A stretch of 64,000 nucleotides of DNA, from the NCBI RefSeq assembly GCF_014859355.1, contig NZ_JACUUJ010000006.1:27929-91928 (forward strand). The letters run 5' to 3'. This DNA comes from Yoonia sp. GTDB taxonomy: Bacteria; Pseudomonadota; Alphaproteobacteria; Rhodobacterales; Rhodobacteraceae. The translations under genes were made by a program, and so were the position numbers. The notes beneath the pieces are model-generated. The model had not been told where the DNA came from, did no database searches, and was given only the letters and a program-made list of their open reading frames with translations. Of the stretch, positions 45,163 to 58,619 are shown one piece after another; the first letter of the stretch is position 1, and each line of letters opens with the position of its first letter.

Positions 45163-46280
45163 CAGTATGCGGGCTCCAACCTTGGGCTATCGGGCACTGC
45201 GTTCTTTTCCACCGGAATGGTCATCAGCGACAAGAACGCAAATCCCGCCGTGGCCGACCCTGCCATGCGCTTGACCCAGCCACCAACACCGCCTTGCTTG
45301 CGGCCCTTGGCGATCTGCACATTCGCGGCCTCCATCCGGCGCAGTGTCGGCTTCCAGCGTGGGTGGTCGATATCCAGCACCATCGGGAACACCTGACGCG
45401 AAATGTCAGACGTCTTGCGGAATACTTCCTGCCCATACCATTCGGGATCAACGCCCAGCGCCTTGTGGAATTCCGGGCGCTGGTGGTCGCGCACCCACAT
45501 GGTCGAAAACACCGCCGTCAGGAAAAACTTGATCCACATGCGGTTGGCCCAGCTTTGCGTCAGCTTGGGGTCAGTTTTCAGCAGCAAGGCGAACGCCTCG
45601 CCGTGGGAAAACTCGTCGTTGCACCATTCACGGAACCACTTGAAAATCGGGTGGAACCGCATTTCTGGATGCTCCTCCAGATGGCGGAAGATCGTGATAT
45701 AGCGGGCATAGCCGATCTTTTCCGACAGATACGTGGCGTAATAGATGAATTTGGGCCGGAAATAGGTGTATTTCTTGGCCTGCGTCAGAAACCCAAGGTT
45801 CACCGCGATCCCTGCCTCGCGCAGGGCATCGTTGATGAAACCGGCATGGCGTGCCTCGTCCCGGGCCATCAACTGAAACAGGGTGGTGATATCTTCGTTC
45901 GAACCACGGCGTTTCATTTCCTTATACAGCACACAGCCCGAAAATTCCGCCGTGCAGGACGAAATCAGAAAGTCGATGAACTCCGCTTTCAGTTTCGGTT
46001 CCATCCCGTCCCAATCAACGGTGTCCCAATCTTCGTTCTTGCGAAAATGGCCCTTGTTGGGGTCTGCCTTCATCTGGCCGATCAGCTTGTCCCAGTCTTT
46101 GCGAACCGGGGTGACGTCGATCGCGTCCATTTCTTCGAAATCGGTGGTGTAGAACCGCGGCGTCAGCAGCGTGTTCGACATCGCGACCTTGGTCGCCTCT
46201 TCGTTGGTCAGCGGCGGCAGGGCCTCTTGCGCGGCAATGGCTTCTTCGGCGGTGGCCGCATTGGAAGAATGCATGTTCAT
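45162..46280 (-). CDS. acsF: aerobic Mg-protoporphyrin IX monomethyl ester cyclase
   Basis: Oxygen-dependent di-iron enzyme that closes ring E of the pigment precursor. The 372-residue product has carboxylate and His ligands in CTAEFSGCVLY (Glu112), DEARH (141-145) and NDEFSHGEAF (221-230). Its presence marks aerobic pigment synthesis; the anaerobic cyclase bchE is not seen here. The ATG at 46280 overlaps the bciE stop by four bases (ATGA). Confidence 0.96.
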   Translation of the reverse strand: MNMHSSNAATAEEAIAAQEALPPLTNEEATKVAMSNTLLTPRFYTTDFEEMDAIDVTPVRKDWDKLIGQMKADPNKGHFRKNEDWDTVDWDGMEPKLKAEFIDFLISSCTAEFSGCVLYKEMKRRGSNEDITTLFQLMARDEARHAGFINDALREAGIAVNLGFLTQAKKYTYFRPKFIYYATYLSEKIGYARYITIFRHLEEHPEMRFHPIFKWFREWCNDEFSHGEAFALLLKTDPKLTQSWANRMWIKFFLTAVFSTMWVRDHQRPEFHKALGVDPEWYGQEVFRKTSDISRQVFPMVLDIDHPRWKPTLRRMEAANVQIAKGRKQGGVGGWVKRMAGSATAGFAFLSLMTIPVEKNAVPDSPRLEPAY

Positions 46281-46573
46281 GACATCACCTCTTCGCTGAA
46301 GGAAAATTCGCACAGTTCCATGAATTCCAGATCACCCGTCGCGCGGGTCCACATCTGTTCCAGCTTCGATGCGCGGGTGATGACGGCGGTGCGCTGTTCC
46401 TCGATCATTTCACCAAAGGCGGCCATGATTTCCGGGCCTTGCACCTGCACCGTGTCGCCCGGGTGGATGACAGCGCCATTGTCCAGCCGGACATGCGCCG
46501 AAAGTTCTTCGAACCGGTGCGAAATCGTCACCGTGCAAGGTGCGGTTTCCTTTTCTCTAAAAATCAGTCCCAT
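46277..46573 (-). CDS. bciE: cyclase accessory subunit BciE
   Basis: Small soluble protein of 98 residues (MGLIFREKETAPCTVTISHR at the start). Known: alphaproteobacterial AcsF needs a small partner, BciE, encoded next to acsF in Rhodobacter. Size, position and the ATGA overlap with acsF fit that role. I recognise the gene mainly by place and size rather than by a motif. Its start is 52 bases from the puhC stop. Confidence 0.72.
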   Translation of the reverse strand: MGLIFREKETAPCTVTISHRFEELSAHVRLDNGAVIHPGDTVQVQGPEIMAAFGEMIEEQRTAVITRASKLEQMWTRATGDLEFMELCEFSFSEEVMS

Positions 46574-46625
46574 GTGAGTTCCCTTTCACATTTCATGCAA
46601 GCAGGGGGCTAGCCCGCGCACGGTT

Positions 46626-47078
46626 TCAATCCAGCAGCCGGGCAAAGGCCGCCACGTTATCCACGCCATAGCCGATCAGTTCGACAGACAGCCCGGTGGT
46701 TTCATCAACAACGGCAACATTGCCATTCTCGCGGCGCAGCACCGTAATCGGCGCATCAGAGGTTTTCGCCTGCAACTGGCGTTCGCGATCAAAGACCCGG
46801 CCAATCACACCGATGAACCCGGCCTTGTCTTCGCCGGACACGGCCAGTTGATGGCCGTCCAGATCACGCACAACGTAAACACCGTTGCGATCACCCGTCA
46901 GCACGATCTGGCGCGTGATTTCGACTGGTGTTTGCTGCACCTGCGCGATCGGATCACGCCCCGTGAACGTCGCAAAACTGACCAGCCCCAACGTAGCAAG
47001 CATCAGGGCGAACATGCCCTGCACAAGCACCTTGGGCACCATGTCGCGGTCGTGGTGACGGGTTGATACCTGTGACAT
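46626..47078 (-). CDS. puhC: photosynthetic complex assembly protein PuhC
   Basis: Membrane-anchored protein of 150 residues with one helix (VLVQGMFALMLATLGLVSFATF) and a periplasmic domain. The domain contains VVRDLDGHQLAV and the C-terminal SVELIGYGVDNVAAFARLLD, typical of PuhC. It supports reaction-centre and light-harvesting assembly. It follows puhB by five bases. Confidence 0.9.
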   Translation of the reverse strand: MSQVSTRHHDRDMVPKVLVQGMFALMLATLGLVSFATFTGRDPIAQVQQTPVEITRQIVLTGDRNGVYVVRDLDGHQLAVSGEDKAGFIGVIGRVFDRERQLQAKTSDAPITVLRRENGNVAVVDETTGLSVELIGYGVDNVAAFARLLD

Positions 47079-47083
47079 CGCGC

Positions 47084-47725
47084 TTACTCCGCTGCGACGG
47101 CGTTGCCGTCGTTCTGTGTTGCACTGCGCGTCACGACAGGCTGGGAAATGCGGGTTTCAGCCGCGTCGGCAAAGATACGCGCGACGTTTTCGGCATCGGG
47201 GATGCAGCGCAGCGCGGGCTGGGTGCGCGACATATACCACGGGCGCACATGCGGCCATGTCATCAGATAAGACACCCTGCTATCCCCGATCAGTTCAAAC
47301 GCCAGCGTGCCGTGACCGGATGGTTTGATGTCCAGTTTTGCAGTGCCGATCCATGTATAAGGCAGGTTCAGCGTCATGGTCAGCGCCGCACCAATCCGCA
47401 TCGCAACGCGTTTGTTGGTCAACGTGTAAACCGTGGCGCGGGCCTGCACATAGGCAATGCCATAAAGAATTGAACAGGCGATGACCCCGGCCACCACAAA
47501 GGGCAACCCATGCATCACCGACACGCCAAGCGAATAATCCGCTGACGATGCCCCAACCCGCCAGATGGTCAGCAGGGCGAAATACCCCGCCACCCAGCGC
47601 AGGTTCAGTGCCTCGCGGGCCAGGCGGCGCGGATCGGGCGACCCTTGCCACAAGATATGTTCATCGGCGGGCAGTGCCTCTGGCAGACCGCGGATGGGTT
47701 CAACTTTGAAATCGTCGTGGCTCAT
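47084..47725 (-). CDS. puhB: photosynthetic complex assembly protein PuhB
   Basis: Reaction-centre assembly factor of 213 residues. It has two or three helices (WVAGYFALLTIWRVGAS, LPFVVAGVIACSILYGIAYV) followed by a bacterial PH-like domain (VYTLTNKRVAMRIGAAL and LDIKPSGHGTLAFELIG). Known in Rhodobacter to bind and help assemble the reaction centre. The gene is 55 bases after puhA, the second largest gap in the superoperon. Confidence 0.92.
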   Translation of the reverse strand: MSHDDFKVEPIRGLPEALPADEHILWQGSPDPRRLAREALNLRWVAGYFALLTIWRVGASSADYSLGVSVMHGLPFVVAGVIACSILYGIAYVQARATVYTLTNKRVAMRIGAALTMTLNLPYTWIGTAKLDIKPSGHGTLAFELIGDSRVSYLMTWPHVRPWYMSRTQPALRCIPDAENVARIFADAAETRISQPVVTRSATQNDGNAVAAE

Positions 47726-47780
47726 GACTGGTTCCCTTTGGTGTCAGTGCGGCCCCGGTGGCGAACCGGGGCCACGAGGT

Positions 47781-48557
47781 TCAGGCGTTCATTGCGCTGG
47801 GTTTGGCATAAAGCGTTCCGCCGGCGACGTAGCCGCAAATTTTATCTTCTTCGAGCAGCGTCACCTTGTCGGCGTTTTTCGTCGTCGGGATGCCTTCCCA
47901 GTTATGGGCATGCAGCGCGCGCACGGTCACACAGTCCGAACTGATCTTGGCCATCGTCATAGGGACAAGCCGGGTTTTGCCGCTGCCCTCGGGGTTCAGA
48001 TCAACGGTCAGGTAACGCACCAGCTGTTCCGGCACATCGACCCACATGTCGATGACACGCCCGACGATCTCACCGTCACCACCGACAACGGCCTTGCCGC
48101 GCGGGTCGCGCCCGGCGGACACGCGGAAATCTTCCAACGTGGACATCGGCTTGATCTTGGCGTGGCCTTCGTAATCCAGTTCAGGTTCATCGCGCCGAAT
48201 TGCCCAGCTTGCGGGGCCGACACCATCGACCATCGGATCACCAGTTGGAACCCATGGTGAACCTGTCGCCACCGCCGATGGTGCAAGGGCCAGATCGCTG
48301 CGGATCAACGTATCTTCGTGTTCCTTGTTTGGCACGGTTAGCGTGCCGCGCCCGTTGCGCAGGTGAAACGTCTTTTCCTTGGGCAGCGGAAACAGGCTTT
48401 CGTTTGCGGGCACCTGATCGTCGTCATCGCGCAGGGGATAGCCTTCGCGCATGTTTTCAGTCTGAAGATAGTAAACGAGACCTGCGAAAAAGATCCAGAA
48501 AAGCCAGATTGCCGCGCTCGCCAGATCGAAGTTTCCAAAGAATGTAGTGCCAACCAT
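47781..48557 (-). CDS. puhA: photosynthetic reaction centre H subunit
   Basis: H chain of the purple-bacterial reaction centre, 258 residues. It has a single N-terminal helix ([23 protein letters not shown]) and then REGYPL and a large cytoplasmic beta domain with [22 protein letters not shown]-type packing replaced here by [24 protein letters not shown] precedes the ATG. L, M and light-harvesting genes (puf) are not in this window, so the core complex is encoded in at least two places. Confidence 0.97.
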   Translation of the reverse strand: MVGTTFFGNFDLASAAIWLFWIFFAGLVYYLQTENMREGYPLRDDDDQVPANESLFPLPKEKTFHLRNGRGTLTVPNKEHEDTLIRSDLALAPSAVATGSPWVPTGDPMVDGVGPASWAIRRDEPELDYEGHAKIKPMSTLEDFRVSAGRDPRGKAVVGGDGEIVGRVIDMWVDVPEQLVRYLTVDLNPEGSGKTRLVPMTMAKISSDCVTVRALHAHNWEGIPTTKNADKVTLLEEDKICGYVAGGTLYAKPSAMNA

Positions 48558-48575
48558 GATAGTTCCTTTCAGTGG

Positions 48576-50006
48576 TCAGGTCGGGAAATCGGCCAATCCC
48601 AGCTTGGCAGACCCCCCGCGTGTCATGGCCCGGACCCGCACAAGCGGCCCAAGCACAATCAGAGTGATGAATAAAAGGCCGATTTCGGTGTGATAAACGA
48701 CCGAATAGCCGGTGGCAGGCGTGGCGAGCGCCTCTCCCAAGGTGCCGTTCCCAGCGGCATGGTTCACAAGGTCGCGCAAGGCGCCCCCGATAAAGATGGA
48801 CAGCCCCGCGCCGGTGGCCTGCGCGGCCCCCCAGGCGCCAAGGGCCAGACCGCGACCGGCATTGCCGATTGCAGGCATCGTCATGGCGGCAGTCAGGGTA
48901 GCAACCCCGAACAGCCCGCCACCGAAACCGATCAACGTTGCGCCGACGAAAAACAGCAGCTGTGAATCGACCGGCGCGGCAAAGATAACAGCGCAGAACG
49001 CAGCGATGCCTGTCAGAATACCGCGCGTTGCCATGCGGTAAGGGTCCATCCCCTGCCCCAGCCAGCGCGCCGCCATACCAAAGCCAACCAGCGCGCCACC
49101 GGCCCACATCGCTGTCAGCATCGTTGTGGCAGATACAGAAAGTCCCAGAATTTCACCGCCATATGGTTCCAGCAACACGTCTTGCATGTTGAATGCCATG
49201 GCCCCCACAAACACGACCGCCAGCAGCCGACCAGCATCGCCGCCACTGGCCAGATCCTTCCACGCATCGCGAAAGGTCGGGCTTGCGACTTCGCGTTCGG
49301 CCTTGGACATGGGGCGAACCTTTTCTTGCTTCCACAGCGCGATCAGGTTCAACAGCAGCGTCACAACGGCGGTGCCCTGCACCACCTGCACCAGGCGCAA
49401 CGCGGAATAATCGCGCAGCAAGGCCCCGATGATGATGGCGGAAAACACCATCCCCACCAGATACATGACATATAAAAGAGCGACGACCTTGGGGCGCGTT
49501 TCCTCGGTCGCGCGATCGGCGGCCAGCGCAAGACCGGCGGTCTGGGTCATATGCATCCCGATGCCGGTCAGCAAAAACGCGAGGCCCGCCCCCACATAGC
49601 CCGCCCAATCCACGTCAAGCGCGCGATCACCGGCCAAAACAAGCAGCGCCATCGGCATGATGGCAAGGCCACCAAACTGCCACATGGTGCCGAACCACAG
49701 ATAGGGGATACGTTTCCAGCCAATCGCGGATTTGTAGTTGTCCGACTTGAACCCCACCAACGCCCGGAACGGCGCGACCAGCACAGGGATCGCGATCATC
49801 GCCGCCACCAGCATCGCGCCGATGTTCAGTTCCACGATCATCACGCGGTTCAACGTGCCCAGCAGCATCACTGCCGCCATACCCACCGACACCTGAAACA
49901 ACGACAGGCGCAACAATTGGCCCAACGGCAGATCATCGCTGACCGCATCGCTGAACGGCAACATATTGACCGAAAGACGTTTCAGGGCAGAGGCTTTGAA
50001 AATCAT
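48576..50006 (-). CDS. lhaA: light-harvesting complex 1 assembly protein LhaA (PucC family)
   Basis: Membrane protein of 476 residues and about 12 helices, of the PucC/BCD family within the MFS fold. It shows MIVELNIGAMLVAAMIAIPVLVAPFRALVGFKSD and KRIPYLWFGTMWQFGGLAIMP, typical of the family. It assists LH1 assembly. The ATG overlaps the bchM stop by four bases. puhA follows after 18 bases. Confidence 0.94.
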   Translation of the reverse strand: MIFKASALKRLSVNMLPFSDAVSDDLPLGQLLRLSLFQVSVGMAAVMLLGTLNRVMIVELNIGAMLVAAMIAIPVLVAPFRALVGFKSDNYKSAIGWKRIPYLWFGTMWQFGGLAIMPMALLVLAGDRALDVDWAGYVGAGLAFLLTGIGMHMTQTAGLALAADRATEETRPKVVALLYVMYLVGMVFSAIIIGALLRDYSALRLVQVVQGTAVVTLLLNLIALWKQEKVRPMSKAEREVASPTFRDAWKDLASGGDAGRLLAVVFVGAMAFNMQDVLLEPYGGEILGLSVSATTMLTAMWAGGALVGFGMAARWLGQGMDPYRMATRGILTGIAAFCAVIFAAPVDSQLLFFVGATLIGFGGGLFGVATLTAAMTMPAIGNAGRGLALGAWGAAQATGAGLSIFIGGALRDLVNHAAGNGTLGEALATPATGYSVVYHTEIGLLFITLIVLGPLVRVRAMTRGGSAKLGLADFPT

Positions 50007-50694
50007 TTGGCGGACCCTTCGAAAACCAAGGCGTTCGAGATGTAGAAACCAGACTTTACCCGCGCGATGTCGCGCAGGTTGCCCTTGATGCCTGCCGTGC
50101 GCAGCGCGCTTGCCACACCGGCCACGGTATGCGGCACCATCGTGGGGCTGCGATCAGCGCGGGGAAACAGTTTGCCGACGCGCCACATCGCCATCAATGC
50201 AGGTGTGCGCGGGGCGACGGTAAAGATGAATTTGCCACTGACCCGGTGCGCGGCACGACCCAAAAGGGCGGCAATATCACGGGCGTCGTAGTAAATGAGC
50301 GAATCCATCGCGACGGCATGGTCAAACTCGCCGCGCGTGGCCTCTAGCATATCACCGGCAATCCAGTTGATCTTGCCATGCATCCCCGTGGGCATCCGCT
50401 TGCGCGCAATCTCGATCAGCGCGGGCGAAATATCGGCGGCCACCACATCGGCCCCACGCTGGGCCAGTTCGACCGCCAGCGCGCCGGTGCCGCAACCGGC
50501 ATCCAATATCCGCGCACCGCGCAGATCATCCGGCAGCTGCGCCAGCAACAGATCACGCATCTGGTCGCGGCCTGCACGCACTGTGGCGCGAATCCCCGAC
50601 ACCGGCGCATCCGATGTCAGCCGTTCCCACGTCTTGGTCGCGGAACGGTCGAAATAATGTTCAACCCGGTCACGTGTGGCGGCGTAGTCCGGCA

Positions 50695-50695
<1 letters not shown>
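50003..50695 (-). CDS. bchM: Mg-protoporphyrin IX O-methyltransferase
   Basis: SAM-dependent enzyme methylating the propionate of Mg-protoporphyrin IX. The 230-residue product has the SAM motif ILDAGCGTGALAVELAQRG near residues 61-79, then VVAADISPALIEIARKR. The start at 50695 overlaps the bchL stop (TGATG); a TTG one codon earlier is possible. The end overlaps lhaA by four bases. Confidence 0.96.
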
Positions 50696-51603
<908 letters not shown>

Positions 51604-51628
51604 TCAGTTGTATTCATTGTGAAAAAGG

Positions 51629-54600
51629 TCACTCTGCTGCCACCCCTTCCATGCGATCCTCAAGTGCGTCTGCGGCATCCTGCAAGGCCGCGCGCATATC
51701 GGCATCCGGCGTCCAGTAATCGCGGTCTGATGCCTCTAACAGGCGGTTTGCCATCCGCATTGATGCCTGTGGGTTCAGCGCCGCCAACCGTTCGCGCATT
51801 GCCTTGTCCAGCACGAATGTTTCTGACAGGCGCTGATAGACCCAAGGCTCCACCTCGCCCGTCGTCGCCGACCAGCCCAGCGTATTGGTGACATGCGCCT
51901 CGATCTGGCGCACACCTTCGTGGCCGTGGTTCAACAGGGCCTCGTAAAACTTCGGGTTCAGGCTGCGCGACCGGGTTTCCAGCGCGACCTGTGCCTGAAG
52001 GCTGCGCACCTTGGCCGCACCCCGCGTCTGGTCGCCGATGTAGACCGGCGCACTAACACCGCCCTTGGCCCGTTTCACGGCCCGCGAAATGCCGCCCAGC
52101 GTGTCAAAATAGTGGTCCACAGTGGTGACCCCCAGTTCGACCGATTCAAGGTTCTGATAGGCCAGATCAACGTCTTTCAACGCTTTTTGCAGCAGTGCGG
52201 GGTTCTGCGCTGCCTTGCCGTTGACACCATAGGCGAAGGATTTGCGCGCCTCATAGGCATCGGCCAATTCGTCCTCGTCTCCAAAGGCAGAACTATCGAC
52301 CAACTGGTTCACGTTGGATCCATAGGCCCCTTCAGCGTTTGAAAACACCCGCAAGGCGGCGATTTCCAGATCACAGCCCATGTCAGCCGCATAGGTCAGT
52401 GCATGGGCGCGAATGAAATTCTGGTCCAGCGGTTCATCGGCCTGCGCGCATTTCAGCGCGGCTTCGGCCAGCATCCGGGTTTGCAACGGCAGCAGATCGC
52501 GGAAAATGCCCGACAGCGTCATGATTACGTCAATCCGCGGACGCCCCAGCGTTTCCAGCGCGATCAGGTCGGCGCCGGCCAAGCGGCCAAAATTGTCAAA
52601 GCGTGGCACAGCGCCCATCAGGGCCAGCGCCTGCCCGATCGGGCCACCGTCGGATTTGATATTGTCCGACCCCCACAGCACTAACGCAACAGTGCGCGGC
52701 ATCGCATCATGGGTTTTCAGCAGCAGGTCAGCCTGCTTGCGGCCTTCGGTGATCGCAAAGGCTGTCGGCATCCGGAACGGGTCAAACGCATGGATATTGC
52801 GCCCCGTCGGCACGATCTGCGGGCTGCGGATCAGGTCGCCCCCCGGCACAGGTGCGATGTAATGGGCCGACAGCGCGCGCATCAGGGCAGGCAATTCGTG
52901 ATCTTTCTTCAGCAATTCCGCCGCGCGGTCGGCCGCCGCGCCCGGTGGCATCAGGCGGATCATATCGGCGCGGGCGGCGTCCGACAGCGGCTTGCCGACA
53001 ATATGCAGCCCTTCGGTGATCAACGATCCTTCGGTTTCCAGCAGGGTCAGCCACAGCTTGTCAATGTTGCGCGCATCCATATCAACCGCAGTGGCCTGAT
53101 CGCGGATCAGCAGTTCCAGATCGGCGCGCTGGCCATCGTCGCTGCGCATCTCGCGCCAGCGGGTCAGGCTGTCTTTCAACTCGGCCAACCCCTTATACAG
53201 ACCCGCCGTGGTCAGTGGCGGCGTCAAATGGGTGATGGTGATGGCGTTTGACCGGCGCTTGGCCAGCGTCGCCTCAGACGGGTTGTTGGCGGCATAAAGA
53301 TACACATTCGGCATCGCACCGATCAGCCGGTCAGGCCAGTCTTTCGCGCCCATCCCGGCCTGCTTGCCCGGCATGAATTCCAGCGCGCCATGCATCCCGA
53401 AATGCAGCAGCACATCCGCATCATACGTGTCGCGTAGCCATTGATAAAACGTGACAAAGGCATGGGTCGGGGCAAAGCCGCGTTCGAACAGCAGGCGCAT
53501 CGGGTCGCCCTCGTAACCAAACGTCGGCTGCACGCCGACAAACACATTGCCGAACTGATGCCCCAAAATGAAAACACCGCGCCCGTCCGATTGCACCTTG
53601 CCGGGGGCCGGCCCCCAAACGGCCTCGACCTCGGCCAGATGCGGGCTGGTGCGCACGATGGTGTCGGCATCGACATGGGCAGCGACATTCGCCTCTTGGC
53701 CATATTGCGCGGCATTGCCTTTCAGGACCATGGTGCGCAGATCGTCCACGGTGTCAGGAACATCCACAGTATACCCATCGGCCTTCATCGCGGTCAGCGT
53801 ATTTTGAAGGCTCTCAAAAACGCTCAGATATGCGGCGGTGCCCACCGCGCCCGCATTGGGCGGAAAGCCGAACAAAACCACGCCAACCTTTTTGTCGGCA
53901 TTGCGCTTGCGGCGCAGGGTCGCCAGACGCAGGGTTTTCTCGGTCAGGCTGTCGATGCGTTCATGACAAGGCGCCATCGCCTTGCAATCCGAAATACCTG
54001 GGCAGGCCAGCGCGCATCCCTTGCACCCATCCACACCATGACGCCCGGCGAAAACGGTAGGGTTCGTCGCCCCGTCGATTTCAGGCAAGGCAACCAGCAT
54101 CGTCGTTTCAATCGGGCCAAGCCCTTGCGGGCTGTCGGCCCATTGGCCAAGGGTCTGAAATTCCAGCGGCTGGGCCGCGATGTATGGCACATCAAGATCG
54201 CTCAGCAGCTTCACCGCCATGTCGCTGTCGTTATAGGCAGGGCCGCCGATCAGGGAAAAACCGGTCAGCGACACCATCGCATCGACGTTACCTTGAAAAT
54301 ACTGTTCAATCGCAGGACGGCCATCCAGACCACCGGCAAAGGCGGCGATGACACGCATCCCTTTCGCCTCGAATGCGCGTATCACAGCATCGTAATGCGC
54401 ACAGTCAGACGCAAGGATATAAGACCGCAACATCAACAGGCCCACGGTCGCCACAGGCGCGTCAGGTTGGGGCAAAGCGTCCAGATCGGTGACAATCCGG
54501 TGACCCGGCAGGTCAGGATGATACACGCCCACTTCAGGGTATGCGATTGGCGCCTTGGCCTGTGCACCCTGCCAATCGGCGCGGGTAGCATAGCGACCGA

Positions 54601-55174
54601 TCAGGAACCGGATCAACTGTTCAACATTGTCATCCGACCCGCCCAGCCAATACTGCATCGCCAGAAACCATGCGCGCAAATCCTGCGCCTTGCCAGGGAT
54701 CAGCCGCAGGATCTTGGGCAGGCGGCGCAGCATCTTCATCTGCTTGGCGCCGGAATCCGACGACGGCTTGGCTGATCCGCGCAGCTTTTTCAGCAGCGCC
54801 ATAGCCCCGCTGGCAGGCTTGGACATATCCAGATCGCCCATGCGCGTCAGCTTAACGATTTCGCCATCCGCAATCATGCCCAGCATCGCATCACAGCTAT
54901 GACGGCGGGCCTGCATGACAGGAAGGATCGCCTTGATATGTTCCTCAAGAAACAAAAGGTTCGCGATGATAATGTCACCACCGGCAATCGCATCGCGGGC
55001 GCGCGCCAGCGCAGCAGGGCTTTCGCCCCATTCAGCGGCGGACAGAACCTGCACGTCCAGCCCGGGAAAATCGGGGGCCAGACGGGCCGACACACGCGCC
55101 GCAGGACCAGCGGCATGGGCATCCAGCGTGACAATCACCACGCGGTAGGGCCTAGGGATCACCTCATCGCGCAT
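51629..55174 (-). CDS. bchH: magnesium chelatase subunit H
   Basis: Porphyrin-binding catalytic subunit of Mg-chelatase, about 1181 residues, normal for BchH. Typical stretches include the N-terminal [16 protein letters not shown], the [16 protein letters not shown] site near residue 600, and the C-terminal EAYGSNV-type region ([19 protein letters not shown]). The ATG at 55174 has AAAGG at good spacing; an earlier ATG at 55204 is less likely. It overlaps the bchB end by 11 bases. Confidence 0.97.
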   Translation of the reverse strand: MRDEVIPRPYRVVIVTLDAHAAGPAARVSARLAPDFPGLDVQVLSAAEWGESPAALARARDAIAGGDIIIANLLFLEEHIKAILPVMQARRHSCDAMLGMIADGEIVKLTRMGDLDMSKPASGAMALLKKLRGSAKPSSDSGAKQMKMLRRLPKILRLIPGKAQDLRAWFLAMQYWLGGSDDNVEQLIRFLIGRYATRADWQGAQAKAPIAYPEVGVYHPDLPGHRIVTDLDALPQPDAPVATVGLLMLRSYILASDCAHYDAVIRAFEAKGMRVIAAFAGGLDGRPAIEQYFQGNVDAMVSLTGFSLIGGPAYNDSDMAVKLLSDLDVPYIAAQPLEFQTLGQWADSPQGLGPIETTMLVALPEIDGATNPTVFAGRHGVDGCKGCALACPGISDCKAMAPCHERIDSLTEKTLRLATLRRKRNADKKVGVVLFGFPPNAGAVGTAAYLSVFESLQNTLTAMKADGYTVDVPDTVDDLRTMVLKGNAAQYGQEANVAAHVDADTIVRTSPHLAEVEAVWGPAPGKVQSDGRGVFILGHQFGNVFVGVQPTFGYEGDPMRLLFERGFAPTHAFVTFYQWLRDTYDADVLLHFGMHGALEFMPGKQAGMGAKDWPDRLIGAMPNVYLYAANNPSEATLAKRRSNAITITHLTPPLTTAGLYKGLAELKDSLTRWREMRSDDGQRADLELLIRDQATAVDMDARNIDKLWLTLLETEGSLITEGLHIVGKPLSDAARADMIRLMPPGAAADRAAELLKKDHELPALMRALSAHYIAPVPGGDLIRSPQIVPTGRNIHAFDPFRMPTAFAITEGRKQADLLLKTHDAMPRTVALVLWGSDNIKSDGGPIGQALALMGAVPRFDNFGRLAGADLIALETLGRPRIDVIMTLSGIFRDLLPLQTRMLAEAALKCAQADEPLDQNFIRAHALTYAADMGCDLEIAALRVFSNAEGAYGSNVNQLVDSSAFGDEDELADAYEARKSFAYGVNGKAAQNPALLQKALKDVDLAYQNLESVELGVTTVDHYFDTLGGISRAVKRAKGGVSAPVYIGDQTRGAAKVRSLQAQVALETRSRSLNPKFYEALLNHGHEGVRQIEAHVTNTLGWSATTGEVEPWVYQRLSETFVLDKAMRERLAALNPQASMRMANRLLEASDRDYWTPDADMRAALQDAADALEDRMEGVAAE

Positions 55175-56708
55175 AATGTGCCTTTGCTTCATAAAGTGTA
55201 TCAAGGCTGATTTCGTTCAGCCCTTTCTGAACGGCAAAAGCCTCGGTATTGCGGCGGGCCTTGCCACGAACAAAGAACGGTATTTTCTTCAATTCCTTTT
55301 CCGCATCCGACAACCACACGATGTTATCATCAGCAGGCTCCTGCTTCATCTTGGCCGGAAAACTCCCGCCGGAGGCGTCCAAATTTCGCGAAATTTGGAC
55401 ATGCCCACCGTGATGGCTAGGGCCTGCGGCATCATGAAATTCGAAATCATCGCGGAACATTGTCAGCAAATGTTCCTCAAGCCCCATGACAAGCGGGTGG
55501 ATCAGCGTGTCAAAAATGACATTCGCCCCCTCGAATCCGGCCTGCGGGGAATAGCGGGCAGGATAGTCCTGCACATGCACAGGCGCGGAAATCACGGCGC
55601 AGGGAATGCCAAGGCGCTTGCCGATATGGCGTTCCATCTGTGTGCCAAGGATCATTTCGGGTGATACCGCCTCGATCGCCGCCTCGACCTCGAGGTAATC
55701 ATCGGTGATCAAGGCGGTCAGCCCGTAATTCTGGGCCAGAGCCCGGATGGGGCGCGCCATTTCGCGGTTGTAGCAGCCGATGCCAACCACCTCGAACCCC
55801 ATTTCATCGCGGGCGATGCGGGCGTAGGCGGCGACATGGGTGCCGTCGCCAAAGATGAACACGCGCTTGCCGGTCAGATAGGTGCTGTCCACCGACCGCG
55901 ACCACCATGGCAGGCGCAGGCGGCTTTCGTCGATTGCTAAGGATTTGCCGATGATCTGGCCCACCTCGGCGATGAAATCGCGGGTGGCACCAACGCCGAT
56001 GGGCACGATTTTCGTGTAGGGCTGACCATGGGTCTTTTCCAGCCAGCGGGCCGCTGCCTCGCCTGTTTCAGGCGACAGCAGCACGTTGAAATGCGCAGCA
56101 GGCAGGCGCGTAATATCCGCAGGCGTTGCCCCCAGCGGTGCAACCACATTGATGTCAATGCCAAGTTCGGACAGCAACCCGCTTATTTCTTCCACATCGT
56201 CGCGGTGGCGGAACCCAAGGGCGGTTGGCCCTAGGATGTTGCATGTCACACGCGCGGTACGGTTCTGCGCGCGCGCGAGATTCTTGACGATCTGGTAAAA
56301 TGTCTCGTCCGCGCCAAAATTTTCCTTGCGGCTATAGCTGGGCAATTCCAGCGGGATCACCGGGATCGACAGACCCATGGTTTCCGACAAACCGGCGGGA
56401 TCATCCTGGATCAGTTCCGCAGTGCAGGACGCACCCACGATGATGGCCTGTGGGTTGAATCGGTCAACGGCATCCTGACAGGATTTCTTGAACAGGGTTG
56501 CGGTGTCAGACCCCAGATCGCGCGCCTGAAAGGTGGTGTAGCTGACCGGCGGACGGTGGTCACGCCGTTCGATCATGGTGAACAGCAAATCAGCGTATGT
56601 GTCGCCCTGTGGCGCGTGCAGCACGTAATGCAACCCCTTCATCGCTGTGGCGACGCGCATGGCGCCAACGTGCGGCGGGCCTTCATATGTCCAGACGGTC
56701 AGTTTCAT
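55164..56708 (-). CDS. bchB: light-independent protochlorophyllide reductase subunit B
   Basis: Catalytic subunit of the dark protochlorophyllide reductase, with BchN. The 514-residue product has Asp36 (the unusual cluster ligand), Cys95 in GASCTAELI and the nitrogenase-like core. Residues 437-455 ([19 protein letters not shown]) are encoded by a repeat element, placed in the variable linker between FEFHDAAGP and the conserved [14 protein letters not shown] tail. The reading frame stays open across it. The stop overlaps bchH by 11 bases. Confidence 0.95.
   Translation of the reverse strand: MKLTVWTYEGPPHVGAMRVATAMKGLHYVLHAPQGDTYADLLFTMIERRDHRPPVSYTTFQARDLGSDTATLFKKSCQDAVDRFNPQAIIVGASCTAELIQDDPAGLSETMGLSIPVIPLELPSYSRKENFGADETFYQIVKNLARAQNRTARVTCNILGPTALGFRHRDDVEEISGLLSELGIDINVVAPLGATPADITRLPAAHFNVLLSPETGEAAARWLEKTHGQPYTKIVPIGVGATRDFIAEVGQIIGKSLAIDESRLRLPWWSRSVDSTYLTGKRVFIFGDGTHVAAYARIARDEMGFEVVGIGCYNREMARPIRALAQNYGLTALITDDYLEVEAAIEAVSPEMILGTQMERHIGKRLGIPCAVISAPVHVQDYPARYSPQAGFEGANVIFDTLIHPLVMGLEEHLLTMFRDDFEFHDAAGPSHHGGHVQISRNLDASGGSFPAKMKQEPADDNIVWLSDAEKELKKIPFFVRGKARRNTEAFAVQKGLNEISLDTLYEAKAHYAR
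55344..55400 (-). repeat. in-frame repeat element inside bchB
   Basis: On the minus strand a perfect 24-base palindrome (half-site GTCCAAATTTCG, 55377-55400) is followed by GCCTCCGGCGGGAG and a repeat core GGAGTTTTCCGGCCAAGATG (55344-55366 with the final AAG). The core occurs again, inverted, at 56740-56762. The element is coding here (BchB residues 437-455). Confidence 0.85.
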
Positions 56709-56739
56709 GGCTGACCCCCGGGGCGCTGCCCCGGACCCC

Positions 56740-56762
56740 GGAGTTTTTCGGCCAAGATGAAG
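56740..56762 (+). repeat. second copy of the repeat core in the bchN-bchB spacer
   Basis: GGAGTTTTTCGGCCAAGATG plus AAG matches the core inside bchB with one mismatch in 23 bases, in the opposite orientation. It is preceded by a GC-rich hairpin CCCCGGGGCGCTGCCCCGGACCCC-like stretch (56716-56739), given here only as a position guide. It fills most of the 64-base spacer. Confidence 0.8.
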
Positions 56763-56772
56763 TTGAAATGGG

Positions 56773-58565
<1,793 letters not shown>

Positions 58566-58590
58566 GTAACGGTTCCCTGACATCTTCTTG

Positions 58591-58608
58591 TGTCAAGATT
58601 AGGTGGCA
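58591..58608. promoter_or_regulatory. imperfect PpsR/CrtJ-type site
   Basis: TGTCAAGATTAGGTGGCA fits TGT-N12-ACA with one mismatch (GCA). It lies 25 bases upstream of the bchF start and 11 bases from the perfect site at 58620. Confidence 0.5.
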
Positions 58609-58619
58609 AATATGGTGAG

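Noticed and set aside
44997..46577. Open frame of more than 520 codons antisense to acsF and bciE
   Set aside because: The opposite strand has strong cyclase motifs and gene overlaps; the antisense product shows no domain.
53441..54775. Open frame antisense to bchH
   Set aside because: Shadow of bchH with the same compositional signs.
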